Assembly (NCBI GenBank): GCA_038134285.1
Contig: JAYPUW010000007.1
Coordinates: forward strand, 1-64,000
Direction: 5' to 3'
Length of the DNA: 64,000 nucleotides
Origin: UBA3478 sp038134285
Lineage (GTDB): Bacteria; Bacteroidota; Bacteroidia; Flavobacteriales; Flavobacteriaceae
The position numbers and the translations under genes were made by a program. How positions within the stretch are numbered: the stretch's first letter is position 1; each line of letters begins with the position of its first letter. The notes under the pieces were generated by a model. That model saw only the letters and a program-made list of their open reading frames with translations, did not search any database and was not told the DNA's origin. Below, in pieces: positions 35,912 through 44,285 of this stretch.

Positions 35912-35984
35912 TAGATTTAAGGTCTCTAGAAAGCTCAATAGAGGTGGTAATTTTCTTCAGTTATCAAACAAGTGTTAAGAAGTG

Positions 35985-35999
35985 TATTTTTGTTCAATG
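35985..35999 (+). promoter_or_regulatory. TAnnTTTG element directly before the UbiA-like gene
   Basis: TATTTTTG (35985-35992) lies 4 bases before ATG 35997, implying a leaderless mRNA. It overlaps the alternative GTG start (35982), which is therefore unlikely. Confidence 0.4.
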
Positions 36000-36812
36000 G
36001 CTTTTCTGAAGTACACTCTTGATTTTTACCTGAAATCTAGTATTCATGTGGCCTTAGCGGTAGTGGCCCTTAGCTTACTCAACGGAGTATTATTAAACAA
36101 AACGCCTGATGAGAACTTGCTGTTTTTTCAGTTTTCGTCAACGATTTTATACTATAACGGTTTGAAATACGGTCAATTGCTTATTAAGGGCACATTGAAG
36201 CGGCTTTGGTTTACCGCTGCATTATGGGGTCTTACCGGTCTTTCCCTGGTTGGTTCATTATACACGTCAATCTATTTAACCTTCTTTCAACACCTCATGA
36301 TAGGCCTAGCGCTAGTCCTCGGATTGTGCTATGTCTTTTTACCTAGCTCTGTTTTTGGAAGAGAAAATGGCACCTTCAAGACATTAACTGTTGCATTGGT
36401 GTGGGCTGTGGTAACCAGTGCATTGCAGGTCGAAGATATTGCAGAGGTAACTGAAAGCAGTGTCATTCAATTCATCGCTACCTCGTGCTGGATACTTGCC
36501 CTTATGTTCCCCTTTGAGTTTCGGGATAGAAAAGACGATCAATTGAGGCATCCGACATTAGTACAGCGCTTTGGATTGGGTTCGAGTCGTTTTTTGGCAC
36601 AGTTCTTTCTCGCTTGCTGGGCGCTTCTAACCCTTGTTTCGGTAGATCTTGAGCGTCAATTTTTAGTTGCGCTTTTGCCGTCCTACACTCTTGCAAGTCA
36701 AATAGTTGCCAAGGGTATGAGAACCTCTTCGCTTTTTTACACTGAATTTTGGGTAGAGGCCTTACCGATGATAGTGTTGCTGAGCTACGGCTTAACGCAT
36801 ATTATTTTTTAA
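35997..36812 (+). CDS. Polytopic membrane protein, remote UbiA-prenyltransferase-like
   Basis: 271 aa, about 8-9 hydrophobic segments. The first part (LDFYLKSSIHVALAVVAL, ILYYNGLKYG) resembles the flavobacterial group annotated as UbiA-like. The aspartate-rich NDxxDxxxD motifs that bind the prenyl diphosphate are not visible, so prenyltransferase activity is doubtful. Convergent with purE, with an overlap of 11 bases. The assignment rests on overall resemblance only. Confidence 0.6.
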   Translation: MAFLKYTLDFYLKSSIHVALAVVALSLLNGVLLNKTPDENLLFFQFSSTILYYNGLKYGQLLIKGTLKRLWFTAALWGLTGLSLVGSLYTSIYLTFFQHLMIGLALVLGLCYVFLPSSVFGRENGTFKTLTVALVWAVVTSALQVEDIAEVTESSVIQFIATSCWILALMFPFEFRDRKDDQLRHPTLVQRFGLGSSRFLAQFFLACWALLTLVSVDLERQFLVALLPSYTLASQIVAKGMRTSSLFYTEFWVEALPMIVLLSYGLTHIIF

Positions 36813-37287
36813 GAGTGGAGGCTCCTTCTTCTACTTTTTTCTTTAGCTCTTCTTTGTAGGCGATAATTTTTGCTAAGAGTGCGGAGTCTGAAGATCCTAA
36901 GATTTGCGCTGCTAAAATTCCTGCGTTTTTTGCACCATCAAGAGCAACCGTTGCTACGGGTACCCCACTTGGCATCTGAAGTATAGAAAGTACAGAGTCC
37001 CATCCGTCAATAGAATTTCTGCTTTTCACTGGTACCCCAATTACTGGGAGGGGAGAAATAGAGGCTACCATTCCGGGGAGGTGTGCGGCACCTCCGGCCC
37101 CTGCAATGATCACTTTAATATCTTTTTGGTGCGCTTCTTTGGCAAAAGAAACCATTTTTTCTGGCGTACGATGAGCTGATACTATATCTGCAATGACTTC
37201 AACATCAAATGATTGAAGTATGTCTATAGCTTCTTGCATGACGTTGAGGTCACTGGTGCTCCCCATAATTACCGCTACTTTACCCAT
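36802..37287 (-). CDS. purE: N5-carboxyaminoimidazole ribonucleotide mutase
   Basis: 161 aa, normal length. Motifs GSTSDLNVM (about 9-17), SAHRTPEKM (about 39-47) and GAGGAAHLPGMVAS (about 67-80) form the active site. Converts N5-CAIR to CAIR in purine synthesis. Its start overlaps the purK end by 8 bases. Confidence 0.96.
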   Translation of the reverse strand: MGKVAVIMGSTSDLNVMQEAIDILQSFDVEVIADIVSAHRTPEKMVSFAKEAHQKDIKVIIAGAGGAAHLPGMVASISPLPVIGVPVKSRNSIDGWDSVLSILQMPSGVPVATVALDGAKNAGILAAQILGSSDSALLAKIIAYKEELKKKVEEGASTLKK

Positions 37288-38425
37288 TGCTTTTTACGAT
37301 TAAGGTTTCTTTGACTTTTTTGGCTTTATCGTAGGCCGATTCACGGTCTTGATCTACCACTGTGACATGCCCCATTTTTCTAAAGGGCCGTGTTTGGCTC
37401 TTACCGTAGATATGTACCGTTACACCTTCTAGTTTCATTATTTGCTCTATGTTTTCATACAGCACTGGCCCCTCATAACCCTCAGCACCTACTAAATTAA
37501 CCATAATTCCAATGGCCTTGGAATCTGTGCTCCCGAGAGGTAATCCCAAGATGGCTCTAAGATGTTGTTCGAATTGATTGGTGTAACTGGCTTCTATGCT
37601 GTAATGTCCACTATTATGAGGCCTTGGAGCTACTTCATTGACTAATATATGATCGTTTTGGTCTAGAAAAAGCTCTACTGCAAGCAAACCAGTGATTTGT
37701 AGATTCTCAGCCACCTTTACTGCAATTTGACGAGCTTCATTGGCAATCTTATCATCGATAGCTGCCGGACAAACTACATATTCAACCTGATTCGCAGTCG
37801 GATGAAAGTCCATTCCTACTACGGGGTAGGTCGTCATTTCTCCGTGTTCATTGCGTGCAACGATTACGGCAAGCTCTTTTTTGAAGGCTACCTTCTCTTC
37901 GATGAGACATGGGGTGTCAGGAAGGGTTTTTAGGTCTTCAACGTCATATAGTACCGAGACCCCTTTGCCGTCATAGCCGAATTCTGCGCTCTTCCATACA
38001 CAGGGAAAAGAGAGTTGGGCTTCTAAAAGCGCATTTTTTGAACTAAAATTTTGATGAGCTGCAGTTGGTATGCCTTTTTCAAGGTAGAAATCCTTTTGTT
38101 TGCTCTTATTTCGTATGATTTCAAGTGCTTCGGGTTCAGGAAATATCTTAACCCCTTGGTTTTTTAAGGTTTTAAGTGCCTCGATATTAACATTTTCAAT
38201 CTCAATAGTTAGAAGGTCTAGTCTTTGTCCAAAATCCACTACCGTTTGGTAATCAAGAAGGTCGCCTTGAACAAATTCATTACAACTTATTCGGCAAGGT
38301 GCGTCGGCCGAAGGGTCTAAAACTTTGGTGTTCACATCCCATTTACGGGTTTCGTACAAAAGCATCTTTCCGAGCTGTCCTCCACCGAGGATTCCGAGAC
38401 GAAACGAAGACGAGAAATACTGCAT
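37280..38425 (-). CDS. purK: N5-carboxyaminoimidazole ribonucleotide synthase
   Basis: 381 aa from ATG 38425 (MQYFSSSFRLGILGGGQLG). ATP-grasp enzyme that carboxylates AIR with bicarbonate and ATP, feeding PurE. The N-terminal GILGGGQLGKM and the later NEVAPRPHNSGH (about residue 260) are typical. The frame extends 10 residues upstream, but the A-rich gap and promoter support the ATG given. Confidence 0.95.
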   Translation of the reverse strand: MQYFSSSFRLGILGGGQLGKMLLYETRKWDVNTKVLDPSADAPCRISCNEFVQGDLLDYQTVVDFGQRLDLLTIEIENVNIEALKTLKNQGVKIFPEPEALEIIRNKSKQKDFYLEKGIPTAAHQNFSSKNALLEAQLSFPCVWKSAEFGYDGKGVSVLYDVEDLKTLPDTPCLIEEKVAFKKELAVIVARNEHGEMTTYPVVGMDFHPTANQVEYVVCPAAIDDKIANEARQIAVKVAENLQITGLLAVELFLDQNDHILVNEVAPRPHNSGHYSIEASYTNQFEQHLRAILGLPLGSTDSKAIGIMVNLVGAEGYEGPVLYENIEQIMKLEGVTVHIYGKSQTRPFRKMGHVTVVDQDRESAYDKAKKVKETLIVKSNG

Positions 38426-38441
38426 AGTGGCTATTTCAAGG

Positions 38442-38449
38442 CAAAAATA
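38442..38449 (-). promoter_or_regulatory. Probable -7 element of the purK-purE promoter
   Basis: TATTTTTG on the minus strand, 16 bases before the purK ATG, in the divergent gap with hpt. Confidence 0.4.
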
Positions 38450-38466
38450 GCACAATTCTAAAATTG

Positions 38467-38474
38467 TATCTTTG
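38467..38474 (+). promoter_or_regulatory. Probable -7 element of the hpt-adk-obg promoter
   Basis: TATCTTTG, 21 bases before the hpt ATG, back to back with the purK element (17 bases between them). Confidence 0.4.
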
Positions 38475-38495
38475 ACAGCTTAAAAGCACCCACAC

Positions 38496-39026
38496 ATGCG
38501 CCTTTTGGATCAAGATTTTGAACTCTTCCTGACCCAGGCAGAAATTGAATCAGCGATTGCCGTAATGGCACGACAACTCGCTGAAGATTATCGAGGAACC
38601 TGTCCGCTATTCGTGGGAGTGCTCAATGGATGCTTTCGTTTTGCGGCGGAGCTGTTTAAGTATTATGATTCTCCCTGCGAGGTGAGCTTTGTGAAAATGG
38701 CCTCTTACCAGGGATTAACCTCTACCGGAATTGTCGAGACCTTATTGGACGTTTCTGAATCAGTTGCGGGTCGTGATGTCGTGATTCTTGAAGATATTGT
38801 AGATTCAGGACGTACCTTGCAACATTTAGTTGCTCATTTCGCCCATAAAAACATTCGCAGTTTTAAAATTGCCACTTTATTCTATAAGCCTGCCTCTTAT
38901 GACAAAGAGTATGAGATTGCCTACAAGGGTATCGACTTGCCAAGTGAATTTGTAGTGGGTTATGGATTAGACTATAACGAAAAAGGGAGAGAACTCAATG
39001 ATCTATATATTTTAAAGAACATATGA
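38496..39026 (+). CDS. hpt: Hypoxanthine phosphoribosyltransferase
   Basis: 176 aa. The PRPP-binding motif VVILEDIVDSGRTL lies at about residue 93-106. It salvages hypoxanthine (and often guanine) to nucleotides. Overlaps adk by 4 bases (ATGA), first gene of a purine/GTPase operon facing purK-purE across a shared promoter gap. Confidence 0.95.
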   Translation: MRLLDQDFELFLTQAEIESAIAVMARQLAEDYRGTCPLFVGVLNGCFRFAAELFKYYDSPCEVSFVKMASYQGLTSTGIVETLLDVSESVAGRDVVILEDIVDSGRTLQHLVAHFAHKNIRSFKIATLFYKPASYDKEYEIAYKGIDLPSEFVVGYGLDYNEKGRELNDLYILKNI

Positions 39027-39595
39027 AAATCATAGTATTGTTCGGTAAGCCAGGGGCCGGAAAGGGTACACAGGCTGCGCTTTTGAAAGAAGCATTTTCT
39101 CTAGTTCACATTTCAACAGGGGACGTCTTTAGAGCAAATATAAAAGGGATTACACCACTTGGTATAATGGCTAAATCGTATATCGATAAGGGTGAACTTG
39201 TACCTGACGAGGTCACGGTGGATATGCTTAGCGCTGAGGTAGAGAAAAATCTTGATGCAAAAGGATTCATCTTTGATGGTTTTCCGCGTACTACGGCACA
39301 GGCACAGGCATTAGATGCTCTGCTAGAAGAAAAAAATATGAAGGTCGACGCTACCATTGCTCTAGTTGCTGACGATGAAGTGTTGATTGAACGCCTTATA
39401 GAGCGAGGAAAAAACAGTGGTAGGTCTGACGATACCGACGCCTCGAAGATTCGTACGCGATTTGACGAATACAACCTAAAAACGGCCCCGTTAATCAGCT
39501 ATTATTCTCATCAGGGTAAATACCAAGAAGTGAATGGAATAGGTGAAATTGAATCCATTAGTGCGAAGCTTGCTGCCATTATTGAGTCTCTATGA
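39023..39595 (+). CDS. adk: Adenylate kinase
   Basis: 190 aa, the short form without a zinc or LID insert. P-loop GKPGAGKGTQ at residues 8-17, AMP-binding ISTGDVFRA (about 31-39), and FDGFPRTTAQA (about 84-94). Interconverts ATP, ADP and AMP. Overlaps both neighbours by 4 bases. Confidence 0.96.
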   Translation: MKIIVLFGKPGAGKGTQAALLKEAFSLVHISTGDVFRANIKGITPLGIMAKSYIDKGELVPDEVTVDMLSAEVEKNLDAKGFIFDGFPRTTAQAQALDALLEEKNMKVDATIALVADDEVLIERLIERGKNSGRSDDTDASKIRTRFDEYNLKTAPLISYYSHQGKYQEVNGIGEIESISAKLAAIIESL

Positions 39596-40599
39596 CCGAA
39601 GGAAATTTTGTCGATTACGTTAAGATCCACGTATCCTCAGGAAATGGTGGTAAAGGATCTACGCATTTACACCGTGAAAAATATGTAGCTAAAGGTGGGC
39701 CTGATGGTGGAGACGGTGGCCGTGGAGGTCATGTTATACTCCGCACCAATCCCAACCTATGGACCTTAGTGTCTTTTAAGTTTAAACAGCACTTTCAGGC
39801 GGGGCACGGAGAGCACGGAAGTAAAAACAGGTCGACCGGAGCTGATGGGGCAGATGTCTTTATTGATATTCCTTCAGGTACGGTGGTTCGTGATGCAGAG
39901 ACCAATGAAGTAATAATAGAACTTACTGAAGAAAACCAAGAATTCATTGTCGCTGAAGGTGGCTTGGGAGGTAGAGGAAACTGGCATTTTAAAACCCCTA
40001 CTAATCAAACACCGCGCTATGCTCAGCCTGGAATACCAGGATGTGAAAAGCAGCTGCTACTCGAGTTAAAAGTGCTTGCCGATGTTGGGCTTGTTGGTTT
40101 TCCGAATGCAGGTAAGTCAACACTACTTTCGGTTTTGACATCAGCGAAACCTAAAATTGCAGATTATCCGTTTACCACTCTAAAACCGAATCTCGGTATC
40201 GTAGAATATAGAGATTTCAAAAGTTTTGTGATTGCCGATATTCCTGGAATTATTGAGGGAGCCTCAGAGGGTAAAGGACTTGGACATTATTTCCTGCGAC
40301 ACATTGAGCGCAATTCAATTTTACTCTTTGTAATTGCAGCAGATGCCAATGATGTTGCAGAAGAATACCGCATTTTAAAAACCGAATTGATCAAATACAA
40401 TCCCGACCTCTTAGACAAACGACAGGTAATAGCTATTTCAAAAAGTGACCTCTTAGACGACGAGCTCAAGACCGAACTTTCAGAAAGTATCAAAGAAGAT
40501 TTTAAGGGAATCCCTCATTTGTTTATCTCTTCGGTGGCTCAGCAGAATTTAAGTGTGTTGAAAGACCAGCTCTGGAATGAGCTAACTACTGAGGATTAA
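39592..40599 (+). CDS. obgE: GTPase Obg (CgtA)
   Basis: 335 aa. The glycine-rich Obg domain (residues 1-158; GGDGGRGGHV, GGLGGRGN) is followed by the GTPase domain with GFPNAGKST (G1), TTLKPNLG (G2), DIPGIIEGAS (G3) and SKSDLL (G4). No C-terminal OCT domain, the usual short form in Bacteroidota. Acts in 50S ribosome assembly. Its stop overlaps the convergent cupin gene by 4 bases. Confidence 0.96.
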   Translation: MTEGNFVDYVKIHVSSGNGGKGSTHLHREKYVAKGGPDGGDGGRGGHVILRTNPNLWTLVSFKFKQHFQAGHGEHGSKNRSTGADGADVFIDIPSGTVVRDAETNEVIIELTEENQEFIVAEGGLGGRGNWHFKTPTNQTPRYAQPGIPGCEKQLLLELKVLADVGLVGFPNAGKSTLLSVLTSAKPKIADYPFTTLKPNLGIVEYRDFKSFVIADIPGIIEGASEGKGLGHYFLRHIERNSILLFVIAADANDVAEEYRILKTELIKYNPDLLDKRQVIAISKSDLLDDELKTELSESIKEDFKGIPHLFISSVAQQNLSVLKDQLWNELTTED

Positions 40600-40916
40600 C
40601 GATATTCTTCACGCACAGGGGTAAAGACATCCATAAGCATACAATCGGTAATGGCTTTACCGTGGTGCGGAACATTAGAAGGAATACATACCACGTCGCC
40701 TGGATGGCACAAACGCTTTATTCCGTCAATTTCAAACTCGAATTGACCTGAAACCACATGCATCATCTGCTCGTGAACGTGTTGATGCCTGGGAACCTCT
40801 GCGTTGGCATCAATGTTCCAAAAAGCCCAAGAAAGCCCGTCTCCGTGAATGAACTTACCTTTGACTCCAGGAAAAAATTCTTTCGCCTCTATTGCATCTA
40901 AATTTGAGTGATTCAT
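40596..40916 (-). CDS. Single-domain cupin protein
   Basis: 106 aa. Cupin motif 1 is PRHQHVHEQMMHVVSG (two His and a Glu, about 41-56) and motif 2 PGDVVCIPSNVPHHG (about 71-85), so a metal site is likely. Substrate unknown. Divergent from mpl. Confidence 0.87.
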   Translation of the reverse strand: MNHSNLDAIEAKEFFPGVKGKFIHGDGLSWAFWNIDANAEVPRHQHVHEQMMHVVSGQFEFEIDGIKRLCHPGDVVCIPSNVPHHGKAITDCMLMDVFTPVREEYR

Positions 40917-40963
40917 AGCTGAACTTATTTGTATTTTGATAAGTAGACTCGGAAGGTAGAACT

Positions 40964-40978
40964 TATTTTTGCTTTATG
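40964..40978 (+). promoter_or_regulatory. TAnnTTTG element directly before mpl
   Basis: TATTTTTG (40964-40971) lies 4 bases before ATG 40976, implying a leaderless mRNA. The nearest upstream TTTG (40935-40938) is 25 bases away, longer than the usual 19. Confidence 0.45.
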
Positions 40979-42319
40979 AACTATCACTTTATCGCCATTG
41001 GGGGCAGCGCAATGCACAACCTAGCCCTTGCACTCCACGATTCCGGACACCAGATTACGGGTAGCGATGATGCTTTGTACGATCCGGCTAAAACCCGTTT
41101 AGAACAGGCAGGTATCGCTCCTAAAAACCTAGGGTACCACCCAGAAAACATTTATCAACGACTAGACGCGGTTGTTTTGGGTATGCATGCTAAAACCGAT
41201 AATGTCGAATTGATAAAAGCCCAAGAATTGGGGGTTACTATTTATTCATACCCTGAATTTGTTTATGAGCAGTCAAAGCATAAGACCCGGGTAGTGATTG
41301 CAGGAAGTCATGGAAAGACAACTATCACCTCGATGATTCTCCATGCCATGTACTACAACGGCAAGCAAATCGATTATTTAGTAGGAGCCCAATTGGAGGG
41401 TTTTGATCGTATGGTTCGCCTCAACGAGGCTTCTGACTTCATCATTATTGAGGGTGACGAGTACCTATCTTCGGCCATTGATCGAAGGTCTAAATTCTTG
41501 TGGTACCAGCCCAATATCGCTTTAGTAAGCGGCATCGCTTGGGATCATATTAATGTTTTTACTACAGAGGATATCTATATCGATCAGTTTAGAAAGTTTA
41601 TGAATACGATCGTTCCTGGAGGGTCGCTTACGTACTTTGAGAACGATCCTAAGGTAAAGGCATTGGTAGAAGAGTTGCAGCTACCTATTCGCAAGTTTCC
41701 ATATGCAGCGGCATCGTATGAAGTAGTCGCTGATCAAACTATGGTGCAAACCGAAGAGGGTGAATTGCCTCTAAAGATTTTTGGCGCCCATAATATGGCT
41801 AATCTCGAAGGAGCTCGCTGGATCTGTCAGCAACTGGGTATCGAGCCTATGGATTTTTATGAGGCGATGATGTCGTTCAAGGGAGCGGCTAAACGCCTAG
41901 AACGAATGCCGTCTTCTAAGGGGACGGTATTCAAAGACTTTGCCCATGCGCCATCTAAGGTTAGAGCCACGTGTTCGGCTGTTAGACAACAGTTTCCGAA
42001 TAAAAAAATTCACGCCATACTAGAGCTTCATACCTTTAGTTCGCTAACTCCAGCCTTTATAGAGCACTATAAGGGAGCGCTATCCAGTGCGGATACCGCG
42101 GTGGTCATGTACGATCCGGAGTCGTTGGTAAAAAAGGGAATGGCACCACTTGACAATGATTTTATACAAAAGGCTTTCGATAGAGACGATTTAATCGTGA
42201 TCAATTCGGTAGACGCCTTGCGCGCCCATCTCGAACTCTGTCGTGAAGAAAATACTATCGTTTTGATGATGAGTTCAGGTAACTTTGCCGGCTTCGATTT
42301 TGGATATTTTCAGACATAA
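40976..42319 (+). CDS. mpl: UDP-N-acetylmuramate:L-alanyl-gamma-D-glutamyl-meso-diaminopimelate ligase
   Basis: 447 aa Mur-ligase. ATP loop AGSHGKTTITSM at residues 109-120, EGDEYLSSAID near residue 159, and DFAHAPSKVRAT near residue 321. Mpl recycles the cell-wall tripeptide by joining it to UDP-MurNAc; the MurC alternative is less likely because the N-terminal AIGGSAMHNLALAL and the DFAHAPSKV form are those of Mpl. The last base of its stop is the first base of the next ATG (TAATG). Confidence 0.92.
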   Translation: MNYHFIAIGGSAMHNLALALHDSGHQITGSDDALYDPAKTRLEQAGIAPKNLGYHPENIYQRLDAVVLGMHAKTDNVELIKAQELGVTIYSYPEFVYEQSKHKTRVVIAGSHGKTTITSMILHAMYYNGKQIDYLVGAQLEGFDRMVRLNEASDFIIIEGDEYLSSAIDRRSKFLWYQPNIALVSGIAWDHINVFTTEDIYIDQFRKFMNTIVPGGSLTYFENDPKVKALVEELQLPIRKFPYAAASYEVVADQTMVQTEEGELPLKIFGAHNMANLEGARWICQQLGIEPMDFYEAMMSFKGAAKRLERMPSSKGTVFKDFAHAPSKVRATCSAVRQQFPNKKIHAILELHTFSSLTPAFIEHYKGALSSADTAVVMYDPESLVKKGMAPLDNDFIQKAFDRDDLIVINSVDALRAHLELCREENTIVLMMSSGNFAGFDFGYFQT

Positions 42320-43599
42320 TGATTTTAATCTACACCCATAAGATTACTCCTAGACTGCGATTTGTAGTTAAGCATCTTTTTAGACGGATTATGGGTGCAA
42401 ACGCTGAACTGACCGACTCGGTCGATGACTTTGTAAAGCATGCGGGTGCCAAACTCACCTATGCGCGTCAACCCTTGCAATCTGAGTTCTTTATACGGTC
42501 GAATGAATTGCTGTTTGATCGCAATATAGAGCCTCAAGATATCCACTGGCGTGATTGGGAGGGGGTGCCATGCTTCTTTGAACTTGATGCACGATCAAGT
42601 GTGCCTTTTGATGTTTTTGCCGCCTCTTTTTTTCTTCTGAGTCGCTATGAAGAATACTTACCACATCAGAAAGACGATTTAGGTCGCTTCAGGGCTATAG
42701 AGAGTATTTTGAGCGATAGGCAAGGGGCAATGAAGCGTCCATTGGTTGATTTGTGGGCGCTTAAACTGAAAGCTGCTTTAGTGGAATCTTTTCAAGGAAT
42801 CGAATTTAACGAACGGGCTTACCAGGTCAATGTGGTAGTCACCGCAATAAGTGCCTATAAGTACAGTTATCGCTCGATAAGTCGGCATGTTTTTGAATCG
42901 CTCATCGATTTAGGAAAGTTGCGTTTTACAGCGCTTTCTTCGCGATTTAATACGGTGATATTGGGCCACAAAGACCCCTATGATAACTATCTAGAACTGC
43001 GCCATCCATTAAATGAGATGGGTGTCTATTTATTACCTTTCTTTCAATATTCACGCTACGATGTAAACGATAGAAACGTGTCGTGGTCAAAGAGTAAATA
43101 CGGCTTCTTTCTCAAGCACATTAATGATTACCTTGAAATTGGGTATTTGCGTTCGCGATTGGCTATAGAAGATGCTACCTTATTCAAGCTTGAACTCAAG
43201 AAAATGCAGCAACTGCTTCATCGTCCCTTACGCAAAGCGTTGTTGTCAGAACACCGGATTTTACTTCCAGATGCCTATCAAGAATTGGTACAAGAAGAGG
43301 TTAAAGAAGACTTTTCTATGGGGTATGCCGATGTCATAGGATTTCGTGCAGGAACCTGCACTCCTTTTCCGTTTTATGATCTAGGGTTAGAGGTAGAACA
43401 GCCTTTAAGGGTTTATCCGATCTGTGCTTCTCACGAAGCCTTGAGGCCGCTTGACATCGAAACTGCTGAAAAGCAGCTCATAACTATTGCAAATGAAGTA
43501 AAGGCTGTTAAAGGAACTTTTTGTCTTAACCTCTCAAATAAGTATATTCAGAAAATGGGGGTTGAGACGATAACACGATTTGTAAAGGCAGTAGTATGA
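42319..43599 (+). CDS. Polysaccharide deacetylase-family homologue, probably catalytically inactive
   Basis: 426 aa. The layout matches the flavobacterial deacetylase family with an N-terminal DUF7033-type domain: IYTHKITPRLRFV at the start, FAASFFLLSRYEEYLPH (100-116) and GFRAGTCTPFPFYDL (341-355). The catalytic NodB motifs appear lost. The expected TxDxD metal motif reads VVVTAISAYKY (172-182), the GIHPS-type histidine motif reads IGYLRSR (274-280), and the terminal W-H-N motif reads CLNLSNKY (402-409). This comparison is from my memory of the family. Directly coupled to mpl and to the following phosphatase gene, so it may serve in the envelope as a binding protein. Confidence 0.72.
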   Translation: MILIYTHKITPRLRFVVKHLFRRIMGANAELTDSVDDFVKHAGAKLTYARQPLQSEFFIRSNELLFDRNIEPQDIHWRDWEGVPCFFELDARSSVPFDVFAASFFLLSRYEEYLPHQKDDLGRFRAIESILSDRQGAMKRPLVDLWALKLKAALVESFQGIEFNERAYQVNVVVTAISAYKYSYRSISRHVFESLIDLGKLRFTALSSRFNTVILGHKDPYDNYLELRHPLNEMGVYLLPFFQYSRYDVNDRNVSWSKSKYGFFLKHINDYLEIGYLRSRLAIEDATLFKLELKKMQQLLHRPLRKALLSEHRILLPDAYQELVQEEVKEDFSMGYADVIGFRAGTCTPFPFYDLGLEVEQPLRVYPICASHEALRPLDIETAEKQLITIANEVKAVKGTFCLNLSNKYIQKMGVETITRFVKAVV

Positions 43600-44285
43600 T
43601 ACCCAATACCATTACTGATATATTTTTTGATCTCGATCATACCCTTTGGGATTTTGAGCGAAACTCTTCCGCCACTTTTAAACATTTATTTGAAAAACAC
43701 GAGCTTGGGCTTAGCTTGACCGACTTTCTTACTGTATATGTTCCGATTAACAGAGCGTATTGGAAGTCCTATCGAAAGGCAGAGATCACCAAAGAACAGT
43801 TGCGTTACGGACGCTTAAAAGATGCCTTTTATGAGCTGGGTCACCCTGTCAATGACACTACCATAAACGAGCTGGCTGAAGGCTATATTACGCACCTCAC
43901 CTCTTTTTCACATGTTTTTGACCACACCCATTCGACTCTTGAATACTTAAAGAGTAAGTATAAGCTGCATATTTTGACCAATGGATTCAAAGAAATTCAG
44001 CATAAAAAGTTGTCTGGTGCACAAATAGATCAATTCTTTTCTTGTGTTATCAATGCAGAGGAGATAGGGGTGAAAAAACCGGATCCGGAGATCTTTAATG
44101 CTGCGTTGAAGCAGGCTAAGGTTCGACCTGAACAAGCACTAATGATAGGAGATGATCTTGAAGCAGATGTTCATGGAGCACTAAACGCCGGATGGTCCGC
44201 CCTGCACTTCAACAACGAGGATTTAGCCTCAGACCCTAAGTGTATAAGTTTCAGCTGTCTTAGTGAATTGCAGCGAATACTATGA
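43596..44285 (+). CDS. yjjG: HAD-superfamily hydrolase, YjjG-type pyrimidine nucleotidase
   Basis: 229 aa. HAD motif I is FFDLDHTLWDFE (D12 nucleophile, D14), motif II LTNGF, motif III lysine in GVKKPDPEIF (about 149-158), motif IV GDDLEADVHGA (about 185). The YjjG group clears non-canonical pyrimidine nucleotides. Overlaps the upstream gene by 4 bases and abuts the convergent rlmB. Confidence 0.88.
   Translation: MIPNTITDIFFDLDHTLWDFERNSSATFKHLFEKHELGLSLTDFLTVYVPINRAYWKSYRKAEITKEQLRYGRLKDAFYELGHPVNDTTINELAEGYITHLTSFSHVFDHTHSTLEYLKSKYKLHILTNGFKEIQHKKLSGAQIDQFFSCVINAEEIGVKKPDPEIFNAALKQAKVRPEQALMIGDDLEADVHGALNAGWSALHFNNEDLASDPKCISFSCLSELQRIL

Noticed and set aside
38496..40599. Obg truncated at its C-terminus
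   Set aside because: The absence of the OCT domain is normal for Obg in Bacteroidota, and the gene ends cleanly.
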